Assembly: GCF_013375935.1 (NCBI RefSeq)
Contig: NZ_CP056117.1
Location: 3,844,001 to 3,908,000, forward strand
Reading direction: 5' to 3'
DNA from: Enterobacter cloacae
GTDB taxonomy: Bacteria; Pseudomonadota; Gammaproteobacteria; Enterobacterales; Enterobacteriaceae
DNA length: 64,000 bases
In this document: in pieces, positions 9,115 through 16,903 of the stretch
Numbering within the stretch: the stretch's first letter is position 1
Layout: every line of letters starts with the position of its first letter
Program-made: the position numbers and the translations under genes
Notes under the pieces: generated by a model
Databases searched by the model: none
The model's input: the letters and a program-made list of their open reading frames with translations, nothing else
Told to the model about the DNA's origin: nothing

Positions 9115-9639
9115 TCAGTTGTACTGCATCGTCATGACAACCACTGCACTGATGCTTCCCGGCGTGACGCCACCGACCACGGACACCACCGAGGCCTGCA
9201 TGGGCAGGGTCGCGGTTCCGTCTGCGGCAACGGTTTGGCTCATAGCGGAGCCTGTTCCCTTCAGCGTACCGGTTTCGGCGTCACGCATGGCAATCGCCAC
9301 GCCGGTGGCCGAACCGCTGTTCCTGAAGTAATCCGCGCCCGCCATGGGATCGGGGGTGCCGGTAAACGAGACCGTCACGCCGCGCGTTCCCGGCGGGCAC
9401 CGGGTGAAGCGGAGGCTGAACGGCACCGGATCCGAGGCTGAGCCCGGCATCGCCAGGTTGGTTGCCTGGATATTGCCCAGATTAATATCCAGACTGTTAT
9501 TTCCTTCATTAAAGATACACGGGGAGGCAACGATATTTCCGGTAACGCTGACGTTAACGCTCTCCCCTGCAAATACGCTACAGCTAATTAAGACGGCGGC
9601 GTGCGCAACCGTGCGCAGTATATTCATCGCTTTATCCAT
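9115..9639 (-). CDS. Minor fimbrial subunit (FimA/FimF superfamily)
   Basis: 174 residues with a signal peptide ending near VFAGES, followed by a type 1 pilin domain. Paired cysteines in ASPCIFNEG and FTRCPPGTRG and the C-terminal donor-like strand VVVMTMQYN fit chaperone-usher pilins. Its ATG overlaps the adhesin stop (TAATG), indicating translational coupling. Because it follows the adhesin, it is likely a tip adaptor or assembly terminator. Confidence 0.85.
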   Translation of the reverse strand: MDKAMNILRTVAHAAVLISCSVFAGESVNVSVTGNIVASPCIFNEGNNSLDINLGNIQATNLAMPGSASDPVPFSLRFTRCPPGTRGVTVSFTGTPDPMAGADYFRNSGSATGVAIAMRDAETGTLKGTGSAMSQTVAADGTATLPMQASVVSVVGGVTPGSISAVVVMTMQYN

Positions 9640-10598
9640 TACTGGTACGTTAAATCAAGGGTTGCTGATGCGTTAGCTTTACCGGTAGTAACAGTAGGCT
9701 GAGTCTGATAATAACGTGCGGTTACAGGAAAGGTTTCCTGACCACCAGCAGATCGTTTCAGAACAATTCGGCTGTTTAACTCTAGCGGGGCCCCATTGTA
9801 TAATAATTGCACGCCGACACCTTTCGCCACATCCACATTCCCCTGTCCAGTCAAGGCTAATACGCTTCTGGCACCTGCGTCAGGGTTTTGCGCGCCCTGT
9901 AACATGACGTTGATATTAGCGTTGGTGTCGCAATCAAGGCCTAAATTCTGCGTATTTTGCGCGCCAGATGGAACTGTACCTACCGTACTTCCAAAATTCG
10001 CTGCTGAAATATCGCCTAAAGGAAAACTTAAATCAGGCGTTGTGATTGAACACGCTAGTTGAGTCACCTGATTACCTGTAAAGTTGACCGTTAACGATTG
10101 AATTCCATCATCTCCATATGCCTTTGCCAGTAATCCAGAACCGATCGCGCCTGAGGTGATTTCGCCCGTCTTTATTAAAGTGACTTCCAGCGGAGCAACA
10201 ACCGTGATTGTCGGTGATAATACTGAATACTGTCTGATTTTTGAAAAATACCAACCTGCAGACGTAAACCTCAAGCTAATCCCAACGCCGGGGACATTCG
10301 TATTATAATAGTTAGGTATTGCCGAAGGATTACTAAACTTAATCATCTCATACGTTATCGTCCCCGTGCCTGTACAATAATCGATATCACCCGTCCCATT
10401 GGTAATAAAACTACTTATCACGGTTCCTGCTGGCGCGTCACGTTGAACGTATACCGCGGGCTGCTGTATGTTAAACGGTTGCGCTGGTTCAAATCCCTCT
10501 CCCTGATAGTTACAGTCTGCTTCAACAGGCACAGAACATAACCATAAGAATGAAGGAATAAATCGCCAACGCAGCCTATGTTTATTTTGATAACACAT
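9639..10598 (-). CDS. Fimbrial tip adhesin, two-domain
   Basis: 319 residues. After a short signal peptide (LCSVPVEADC), an N-terminal region of about 150 residues is probably the receptor-binding domain with cysteines in DCNYQG and DYCTGTG. The C-terminal pilin domain (from about VNFTGNQVTQLACS to SATLDLTYQ) carries the second cysteine pair. Length and layout match FimH-like adhesins. The DNA looks richer in A and T than the usher and flanking genes, suggesting separate ancestry. GAGGACGAATA supports ATG 10596-10598. Confidence 0.82.
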   Translation of the reverse strand: MCYQNKHRLRWRFIPSFLWLCSVPVEADCNYQGEGFEPAQPFNIQQPAVYVQRDAPAGTVISSFITNGTGDIDYCTGTGTITYEMIKFSNPSAIPNYYNTNVPGVGISLRFTSAGWYFSKIRQYSVLSPTITVVAPLEVTLIKTGEITSGAIGSGLLAKAYGDDGIQSLTVNFTGNQVTQLACSITTPDLSFPLGDISAANFGSTVGTVPSGAQNTQNLGLDCDTNANINVMLQGAQNPDAGARSVLALTGQGNVDVAKGVGVQLLYNGAPLELNSRIVLKRSAGGQETFPVTARYYQTQPTVTTGKANASATLDLTYQ

Positions 10599-10607
10599 TA
10601 TTCGTCC

Positions 10608-13129
10608 TCAGCTACAATTAAAAGCAACGACAGAAATAGCGGTAAATTTATCTTTTTCATTGATTCTGTAGTTGACCCGACATTGCTCTGACTCTTCATT
10701 ACCCCATTTAACCAACAACGTTCCGTTTGGGCTCAATCCAGTCAAATAAACCTGCCCTTTATCCCCTACGATAAAACTGCTCTCGCTATTTGCGGCAGTC
10801 GCGATAGCGCCAAACGGTACAGGCTCTCCACCGCGGTGATGAAGCGTCATTAACACCCGCATACCCACTTTTGCTACATAATCCGCTCTTACCACCGCAC
10901 CACGGGTCGGTATCACTGTCTTATTGGTCAGCTCCAGCTCCACGTCATCCGGGAGCGTATCGGTCCTCAGCGCCACGTCGTTCTTACGGTACGGCGTCAG
11001 GTTGCTCACTGCTGTGTACCCCCGCCAGTCGGTTTTTGCCCCGCTCTGATTCTGGATACTCACCCCTACCGCCCCGGGTGCTTTTACCAGCACACTGGTC
11101 TCACCCAGCGGTTGCGAGAAGGTAACCCCGTCGGCGTGGGCAATTATTCCACCCTGTAATCCATAGTTCAGACGATCGCTACCCTTGTCATAACCGTAGC
11201 CAGCATAGGCCTCACCATAGGTGCCTTTGAAATCAACGCTGGCGTTTCCGGTATAGCCCACGGCATCGGTTCCATGGCCTTGCTGCACGTTCCAGCTGAG
11301 AGCATTGTTCTCAAGCGCAGTGCCGTTCAGTCCAACGCTGTGCGTAGTGCCGTTGTTCTTGCTGGCGTTTATGCTGTAGTTAACCCACGTACGCGGCAGT
11401 AAAGCCTCTAATGGGATGCTTACGCTCAATGCAATCTGCCGATCTTTGCCGTAGCGGGTTGTACGACTGTAGCTGTCGGTACTGCCATTTTTACTAAAGG
11501 TATAGGTGATTCCGTAGTTCACGCTCTGCCAGGCGTTGTTATACCCGGCGCCGTAAGACGCAATGGTTTTATCTGAATTCCAGTAATCTTCACGTACGGC
11601 GCTAAGCGTAAGCGCCCCCCAGGCTCTGACCAATATTCTGGCTCATCGTCAGCTCAGCGCGGTTGCGACGGCGATTCTGTAATGCGCTATTGTCACTATA
11701 GTTATCCAGGACTTCCTGCATGCCGTAGTAGCCGCTGGTTGAATAGCGGTAGCCAGCAATGGCGAAATGGGTTCCCGTCCCGACAAAGTTCTTGCTGTAG
11801 CGAATACGCCAGGACTGCCCGCTGTTTCTCTGCATGTTCTGTAATGTTGACCACGCCTGGGTTACATCCGTTGAGAAGGCACCAAAGTCGCCCAGGTTTT
11901 TACCCATACCGGCAGCCAGAGAATGATATTTACTCGCCTCCTGGAAACCGCCGTACAGGGTCAGGCCATACGGCAAGCCGTAAATCCCCGTCAACTGGCT
12001 GAACAGGGTTTGATCTGCATCGTTGTTAGAGGAGCGGTACTGGCCTCCGGTTATAGCAAACTTGAAGCGCCCCTCTCGCTGTAGTACCGGCAATGAAGCA
12101 AAGGCCACGCTGAAGCGCTGCTCGCTGCCGTCACTCTCTTTCACGGTGACATCGAGATCGCCCGCACTTCCAGTTGGATAGATGTCAGTAATTTCGAAGG
12201 CCCCGGGAGCCACGTCGCTCTGGTAAATCTGATAGCCATTTTGGTGAATGATCACCTGTGCATTGGTACGCGCAATACCGCGCACCACTGGGGCATAGCC
12301 TTTCAATGAGTCCGGCATCATGTCGTCGTCAGAGGCAAGCTGCACGCCGCGAAAGGGAATACTGTCGTAAACGTCCGCCTGAGAGGCACCGTCCCCTGTT
12401 GTGAGCTGCGCTTTTAGTGGAACGATCGCCCGCTGAGCGTAGACGTAGACATTGTCCCATTTTCGGTTTCCGTTGCTATCGCGGATCCAGGTGGCATAAT
12501 TGCGGATCCGCCATGGACCGACGTTAATTCCGGAACGCAGGTTGGCGTACAGGCTGTTAGCGTTGCTGCCATGTCCCCAGTTATTCGAGCCGCTTAGGCT
12601 GTAGTTAAGCAGCGCAGCGGCGATCCCTTCATCCCACATTTCTGGCGGCACGTATCCGCGTGCCTGCGCTGACAGCGCCGCCTGTGGAATGCCGATCGCC
12701 AGCTGCTGTGCACTGAAAACGAGCTCGGTGGAAGCCTGAGGGATCGCCGATAGCTTTGCACATTCCCCCCCCCGAAGCCAGATCGGGAAATAGTCCGGTT
12801 TTAATTCCCCAGCTGTTGAGCAGTGCCACGCTCAGGCAGGGCTGCAAAATCGTCTCGCCTTCTGCATTTTTTACCGCGTCGAATTTGATATCACGCGTAT
12901 CGACAATCTGCCCGCCGATAAGAACATCAATCCGATACGTGCCGGGCAGCTGGGAGCCGGCCTCAAACGCAGAGAGGTCAGCACCCTTCATGCCTGGATT
13001 ATCAAGCTCTATCAACTCTGGGTTAAAATATTCATTTGCATAAGTAGCTGAAGCAAGCGCAGTAGCGATTAAACAAGCAAGGGATGCCAGTTTAAATAAA
13101 ACTGCCCGCTTATTAAGCTTATTCACCAC
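10608..13129 (-). pseudogene. Fimbrial outer-membrane usher, broken by two G-tract frameshifts
   Basis: Three consecutive frames together encode a PapC/FimD-type usher of about 838 residues. Part one (GTG start near 13126-13129) holds the signal peptide and N-terminal domain (YFNPELIELD). Part two runs from ECAKLSAIPQASTELVF through the beta-barrel and plug (AELTMSQNIG). Part three carries the rest of the barrel and the C-terminal domains, ending VVAFNCS. Break one is in a run of nine C at 12765-12773, break two in six C at 11615-11620; removing one G (coding sense) at each restores the frame. As written no full usher would be made, so no fimbria would be assembled. Real mutation, phase-variable tract or read error are all possible. 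Confidence 0.85.
12765..12773 (-). repeat. G9 homopolymer in the usher gene
   Basis: Nine consecutive C on the plus strand (G9 in the coding sense) at the exact point of usher frame loss. It is long enough to be prone to slipped-strand mispairing. Eight G would restore the frame. Confidence 0.9.
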
Positions 13130-13174
13130 GTTGCTCCATCTGGACGAAATATAGGTGTTCTGTCACAGTGCCTT

Positions 13175-13852
13175 TCAAAGGCTGGCGTTATGTACCTTTC
13201 CGACACCACCGTAATCGTTTATAATTTTGAAGGTTACCGTTTCACCGGTAATACCTTTCGGCAAATCAAATCGCGCGCTAGCCCCTGGAAGCACATAGGT
13301 TACGTCCTCAAGCTTTTTACCATTGATGCTGATTTCATTGAAATTCATGACTACCTTCGTCGGGTTAATTACCTGAATCTGACTCCCGCTACGCCGCCAG
13401 GTTAAATTATCTGCGAGCTCATCTGGAATGACCCCTTTCAGCGCAGCTGGACGGTAAATCAGCTTAATGCGTGTTTTCACCGCTATTTGCAGCGCGTTAT
13501 TTTTTCGCGACGCAGCAGGAATAGATTTGATGTTTAGCCAGTAAAGTGACTCTTTATCCTGAGCAACTGAACCCGCTAATACGATACGCTCCACGTTTTG
13601 CTGCCCTTTATCAAGCCGATACAGCGGTGGCGTAATAATAAAAGGCGTTTTCTCAGCGCTCCCATTTTGCGATTCCACCCACGACTGAATTAAATAAGGC
13701 GATGAGTCCGGGTTAGTGACGCTAACAGAAGATTCCTTTTTATTGCCATCATAAACGACACGCGTCCCTCCAATTATCACGCCAGCATTTACCTCTGAAA
13801 TACCGACAGAAAGAAATACGCAGGCAACGACAGTTTTACTCAGAAAATGCAT
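13175..13852 (-). CDS. Periplasmic fimbrial chaperone (PapD-like)
   Basis: 225 residues from ATG 13850-13852, preceded by GAGGAATAAA; a TTG at 13864 is an unlikely alternative. A signal peptide ending SEVNAG is followed by the first Ig-like domain (GGTRVVYDGNKKESSVSVTN). The family pattern IPAASRKNNALQIAVKTRIK precedes the hinge, and the second domain ends near GVGKVHNASL. It stabilises pilins by donor-strand complementation and delivers them to the usher encoded 46 bases downstream. Confidence 0.92.
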   Translation of the reverse strand: MHFLSKTVVACVFLSVGISEVNAGVIIGGTRVVYDGNKKESSVSVTNPDSSPYLIQSWVESQNGSAEKTPFIITPPLYRLDKGQQNVERIVLAGSVAQDKESLYWLNIKSIPAASRKNNALQIAVKTRIKLIYRPAALKGVIPDELADNLTWRRSGSQIQVINPTKVVMNFNEISINGKKLEDVTYVLPGASARFDLPKGITGETVTFKIINDYGGVGKVHNASL

Positions 13853-13914
13853 TTTATTCCTCAATAACGAAGGGGCCGACCAGACCGGCCCCCCAAGGCT
13901 TCCGTCAGGAAAAA

Positions 13915-14445
13915 TCAGTTATAGACGACGGAGAAATTAGCCACAGAATTTGCGGGGCCAGCCGTTACCGCTGACGCCGTTGAAACGTACTGCGCGTAAA
14001 AGTTCAGCGTATTGTCAGCCGTGCTGCTGAGCGCGTAGGTATAGCCGTTGCTGCCGTGTAACGGCAGGTCGGCTTTGTCTGCCGTCATCAGGTTAATCGC
14101 CACCCCTGTTGCCGCGCCCGCCAGGGAGGTATCCACCGCCAGCAGGCTGGAATTGGTTAGATCCGGCGTACCGTCAAAACGTACTTTTGCACTGTTGACC
14201 GTCACCGGGCAGTTTTTCAAAATAATATTGAACTGTGTCGCCGCCGTTCTGGCACCCGCTGCCGAGAATTCCGTTTTATTATAATCGCCCAATACCACTA
14301 CCTGATTCTGCGATGCCACATCGACGTCGCAGGCGGAATCCAGAATATTACCGTTAAAATTAACGGTGCCGGCCGCGGCGAAAACGTTGGTCATGCTCAG
14401 TAAAGAACCTGCCGCAAACATTGCCATCATCAAATTTTTATTCAT
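13915..14445 (-). CDS. Major fimbrial subunit (type 1 pilin family)
   Basis: 176 residues from ATG 14443-14445 with AGGACAGAGC as ribosome binding site. The signal peptide is cleaved near NVFAAAG. The mature pilin has the donor strand TVNFNGNILDSACDV, the cysteine pair in SACDV and KNCPVTV, and the C-terminal motif VANFSVVYN. First gene of the five-gene structural operon (pilin, chaperone, usher, adhesin, minor pilin) followed by the LuxR-type gene. The upstream region has the repeated GGTCTA dyads. Confidence 0.92.
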   Translation of the reverse strand: MNKNLMMAMFAAGSLLSMTNVFAAAGTVNFNGNILDSACDVDVASQNQVVVLGDYNKTEFSAAGARTAATQFNIILKNCPVTVNSAKVRFDGTPDLTNSSLLAVDTSLAGAATGVAINLMTADKADLPLHGSNGYTYALSSTADNTLNFYAQYVSTASAVTAGPANSVANFSVVYN

Positions 14446-14522
14446 AGTGCTCTGTCCTGTGTCGCTTTTATTGACCACTTATATTCAGGCAAAAAAAAAT
14501 AATGCCCGTCGATGAGTTAAAA

Positions 14523-14528
14523 TTTATA
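14523..14528 (-). promoter_or_regulatory. Candidate -10 element of the fimbrial operon
   Basis: TATAAA on the minus strand, about 78 bases before the pilin start. A TTGATT lies 19 bases further upstream, a long spacing, so activator dependence is plausible. Dyad 1 would be centred about 50 bases upstream of the transcription start. Confidence 0.35.
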
Positions 14529-14559
14529 CAACTCTATTTCGGCGCACAATCAATTTTAA

Positions 14560-14575
14560 GGTCTAGCTGTAGACC
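14560..14575. promoter_or_regulatory. GGTCTA-N4-TAGACC dyad, copy 1
   Basis: GGTCTAGCTGTAGACC: perfect 6-base arms around a 4-base centre. Copy nearest the pilin gene in the divergent fimbria/regulator promoter region. Confidence 0.7.
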
Positions 14576-14632
14576 TCCGTTTAACAAAAACAAAACACAT
14601 TCATGCAGAAATAACGTAAGATTCTTTTCCCC

Positions 14633-14648
14633 GGTCTACTTTTAGACC
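14633..14648. promoter_or_regulatory. GGTCTA-N4-TAGACC dyad, copy 2
   Basis: GGTCTACTTTTAGACC: same arms and spacing as copy 1, 73 bases away. Confidence 0.7.
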
Positions 14649-14697
14649 TGAGTTAAAAGATTCTATAATTCAATAAATTAATTCCTGAATACGGCCG

Positions 14698-14713
14698 AGT
14701 CTATAATTAGACC
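14698..14713. promoter_or_regulatory. GGTCTA-N4-TAGACC dyad, copy 3
   Basis: AGTCTATAATTAGACC: one base differs in the left arm. It lies 65 bases from copy 2 and just upstream of a candidate -35 (TTCCCT 14725-14730) and -10 (GATAAT 14748-14753, 17-base spacer) driving the first IprA-like gene. Confidence 0.65.
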
Positions 14714-14731
14714 CGCTGAAAACGTTCCCTG

Positions 14732-14790
14732 ACTCACTGTTTTTTAAGATAATTCTCTATACCGATCAAAAAATGATCGCACCAGTGAGT
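14732..14790 (+). promoter_or_regulatory. Long inverted repeat over the ribosome binding site of the first IprA-like gene
   Basis: ACTCACTG (14732-14739) and CAGTGAGT (14783-14790) are perfect inverted copies, with an inner GATCA-AAAAA-TGATC hairpin (14764-14778). The right arm runs into the Shine-Dalgarno region GTGAGG of the ATG at 14801, so an RNA fold could affect translation if the transcript begins upstream of the left arm. Function is inference. Confidence 0.4.
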
Positions 14791-14800
14791 GAGGTCTCTT

Positions 14801-15460
14801 ATGAACACCCGAATCGCGCCTGAGTCGGTCAAGGAAATATCGACGGTGGCTGGCGCTAAACCTGTTAAGCACATTGAAAAAATCATCGACAGCGTATTTC
14901 CCCATGCGGAACGACGCATTATGGCGAAAGGGGACGTTATTCATTATTACTCCGGCGAGATCCGCCTGTGCTTTTTGCTGTTACACGGCAGCGTTGCGCT
15001 GCACCGTCGCGGTGACGGCATCGTGTTAAATTCTGAATCAGCGCCATTTATTCTCGGCGTGAGCAGCCAGTTTTCTTCAGAACACCTGTACGTCCGGGCG
15101 CTGGAAACGTCCGAAGTGGCCAGCGTTTCGCTGGAGCGCTTTAACAGCGTGGTGGCGCAGCAAAATTTGTGGGAGCCTTTCTCGAACCTGCTGATCTATA
15201 CCGCATCGCGCGTCTATGAGCATTGCGCCCAGATATCGCAGATGTCGGCCTACGACATTATCCGCTTTCAGCTCGTCGAGCTGATGCAGGAGCCGGAGGC
15301 AATAAGACAGAGTATTACCGCTGCGGCCTATATCAAAAGCCGGACCTACCTGTCGCGCAGCGGCATTATGCGGATCCTGGCGGAGCTGCGGACGGGAAAA
15401 TACATCACCATGGAGCGTGGCGTGCTGATAGCGATCCATCACTTACCCCGCAGGTACTGA
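14801..15460 (+). CDS. IprA/YaiV-family (CRP/FNR-like) regulator, first copy
   Basis: 219 residues. The N-terminal half looks like a cNMP-type beta barrel (FLLLHGSVALHRRGDG) without clear nucleotide-binding residues. The C-terminal winged helix-turn-helix (YDIIRFQLVELMQEPE then SRTYLSRSGIMRILAELRTG) resembles E. coli IprA (YaiV), ending LPRRY against LPSEY. ATG 14801 is chosen over GTG 14789 for its GAGG at suitable spacing. It is divergent from the fimbrial operon and shares its promoter region, so it is a likely regulator of the fimbriae. Ligand unknown. Confidence 0.8.
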   Translation: MNTRIAPESVKEISTVAGAKPVKHIEKIIDSVFPHAERRIMAKGDVIHYYSGEIRLCFLLLHGSVALHRRGDGIVLNSESAPFILGVSSQFSSEHLYVRALETSEVASVSLERFNSVVAQQNLWEPFSNLLIYTASRVYEHCAQISQMSAYDIIRFQLVELMQEPEAIRQSITAAAYIKSRTYLSRSGIMRILAELRTGKYITMERGVLIAIHHLPRRY

Positions 15461-15537
15461 CGCGCTATTTAGATCTGGTGAAGGCGTAAAAGAAGAGCGA
15501 CACTATAGAGAGTTCAGTTTTTTTCCAGGTTTACGCT

Positions 15538-16167
15538 ATGTTGTCTGATAAGCCATCGCATCGCGGATCTCCCTATGCAGAGGAGCTCATTTCTCACTTA
15601 CGGCCGCACTGCACCCTGCACAAATCCGGGCCCGGCGAGCAGTTCGATCTCCAGGTCAACGGCCAGAGCATGTGTTATTTGATCCTTGAGGGAACCGTCG
15701 CGGTATACAGAAGAAGCGACAATATGATGCTGTCGACGGCCCGCAGCCCCGCCCTTTTTGGCCTCGCAAACCTCAATGACGTCTATTTCAACGATTATCT
15801 TCGCACGGTGACGCCCTGCCTGATCGGCGTGCTCACAACAGAGCGGGTAGCTGAAATCATCAAAGAGAACGCGCTATGGGGGCTGCTCTCTAACCAGCTG
15901 ATGTTCGTCTATAACCGCCTCTACCACAACGTTATGCCGAAAGGCGCGCCCACGGCCTACGAGATGATTCGCCAGCAGCTGATGAAGCTGATGGAGGAAG
16001 ACGACAGCTACCGGCGCAGCGTGCCGGCAGAGAGGTATATCAGAGATAAAACCCAGCTGTCCCGAAGCGGCGTGATGCGCATTCTGGCCGACCTGAAAAC
16101 GGGCGGATACATCGAAATGGAAGAAGGCAGGCTCATTAAAATCAACAAACTTCCCGCCAGATACTGA
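15538..16167 (+). CDS. IprA/YaiV-family regulator, second copy
   Basis: 209 residues, a paralogue of the preceding gene 77 bases upstream. The shared pattern is YEMIRQQLMKLMEEDDSYR, then KTQLSRSGVMRILADLKTG, ending INKLPARY. It has a cNMP-like barrel plus winged helix. The tandem arrangement suggests duplication followed by divergence, and possible hetero-oligomers or opposing control. It ends before a bidirectional terminator. Of the two it is closer by eye to E. coli IprA. Confidence 0.8.
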   Translation: MLSDKPSHRGSPYAEELISHLRPHCTLHKSGPGEQFDLQVNGQSMCYLILEGTVAVYRRSDNMMLSTARSPALFGLANLNDVYFNDYLRTVTPCLIGVLTTERVAEIIKENALWGLLSNQLMFVYNRLYHNVMPKGAPTAYEMIRQQLMKLMEEDDSYRRSVPAERYIRDKTQLSRSGVMRILADLKTGGYIEMEEGRLIKINKLPARY

Positions 16168-16178
16168 ATTACAGAGAC

Positions 16179-16206
16179 AAAAAAGGCCGCTTCGCGGCCT
16201 TTTCTT
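16179..16206. terminator. Bidirectional terminator
   Basis: AAAAAA-GGCCGC-TTC-GCGGCC-TTTTCTT lies between the second IprA-like gene and the converging ydiH. Confidence 0.85.
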
Positions 16207-16212
16207 CAGTGC

Positions 16213-16407
16213 TTAATGGACGTGAACGCCCAACCGCCAGGCAAAGTAGATCTCTTCTTTCAGCTCGTTTGAAGAGAGCGCCAGCAGGTCCGTAAACTCC
16301 AGCTCAAGCTGTTTCAGCTTTTTCAGGTACTGTGCCGGAGACAGGTTGCTGTTATCGCGACGTAAATATTCAATTGCCAGTCGTGTTGGGGTTATTTCAG
16401 TATCCAT
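16213..16407 (-). CDS. ydiH: YdiH family protein
   Basis: 64 residues, very close to E. coli YdiH (SNLSPAQYLKKLKQLELEF, KEEIYFAWRLGVH). Function is not established. In E. coli it directly neighbours suf, so its position here marks the right boundary of the accessory block. Confidence 0.9.
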   Translation of the reverse strand: MDTEITPTRLAIEYLRRDNSNLSPAQYLKKLKQLELEFTDLLALSSNELKEEIYFAWRLGVHVH

Positions 16408-16492
16408 GATGTCCTCGCTTGTGTATAAAACGCGACCAGTATATCACAACCGGGTGGCTAATTTTTGACCAAAAGCAAGACATCTGGAAACT

Positions 16493-16903
16493 TTACACAA
16501 CTGCCGTCGTTAGCCTGGACGAACAGCACAGCCGCTCCTGCTCATCCAGAATATCAATCTGCCACACCTGATGACGGCTTCCGGCGTGCAGCGCGCGGCA
16601 GACGCCGCGCACGCGCCCACTGCGAACGGAGCGGATATGGTTGGCATTAACCTCCAGGCCCACCACCTTCTGCTCCCCTTCCGTACACAGATAGCCCGCG
16701 ACCGACCCCAGCGTTTCGGCCAGCACGACGGACGCGCCGCCGTGCAACAGGCCAAACGGTTGATGGGTTCGGCCGTCTACCGGCATCGTCGCTTCCAGCT
16801 CGTCGTCACCAATGCGCGTGAAGCGGATGTCCAGCAAACCGACCATGTTCTCCGCGCCCATGGCGTTTAAGGCTTCCAGCGTGACCGCACGTTTCCAGAT
16901 CAT
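16493..16903 (-). CDS. menI: MenI, 1,4-dihydroxy-2-naphthoyl-CoA hydrolase
   Basis: 136-residue hotdog-fold thioesterase (YdiI) that hydrolyses DHNA-CoA in menaquinone and phylloquinone-type biosynthesis and accepts other acyl-CoAs. The catalytic glutamate lies in [16 protein letters not shown]. It overlaps the ydiJ stop by 4 bases (ATGA type), so it is translationally coupled downstream of ydiJ. Confidence 0.93.
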   Translation of the reverse strand: MIWKRAVTLEALNAMGAENMVGLLDIRFTRIGDDELEATMPVDGRTHQPFGLLHGGASVVLAETLGSVAGYLCTEGEQKVVGLEVNANHIRSVRSGRVRGVCRALHAGSRHQVWQIDILDEQERLCCSSRLTTAVV

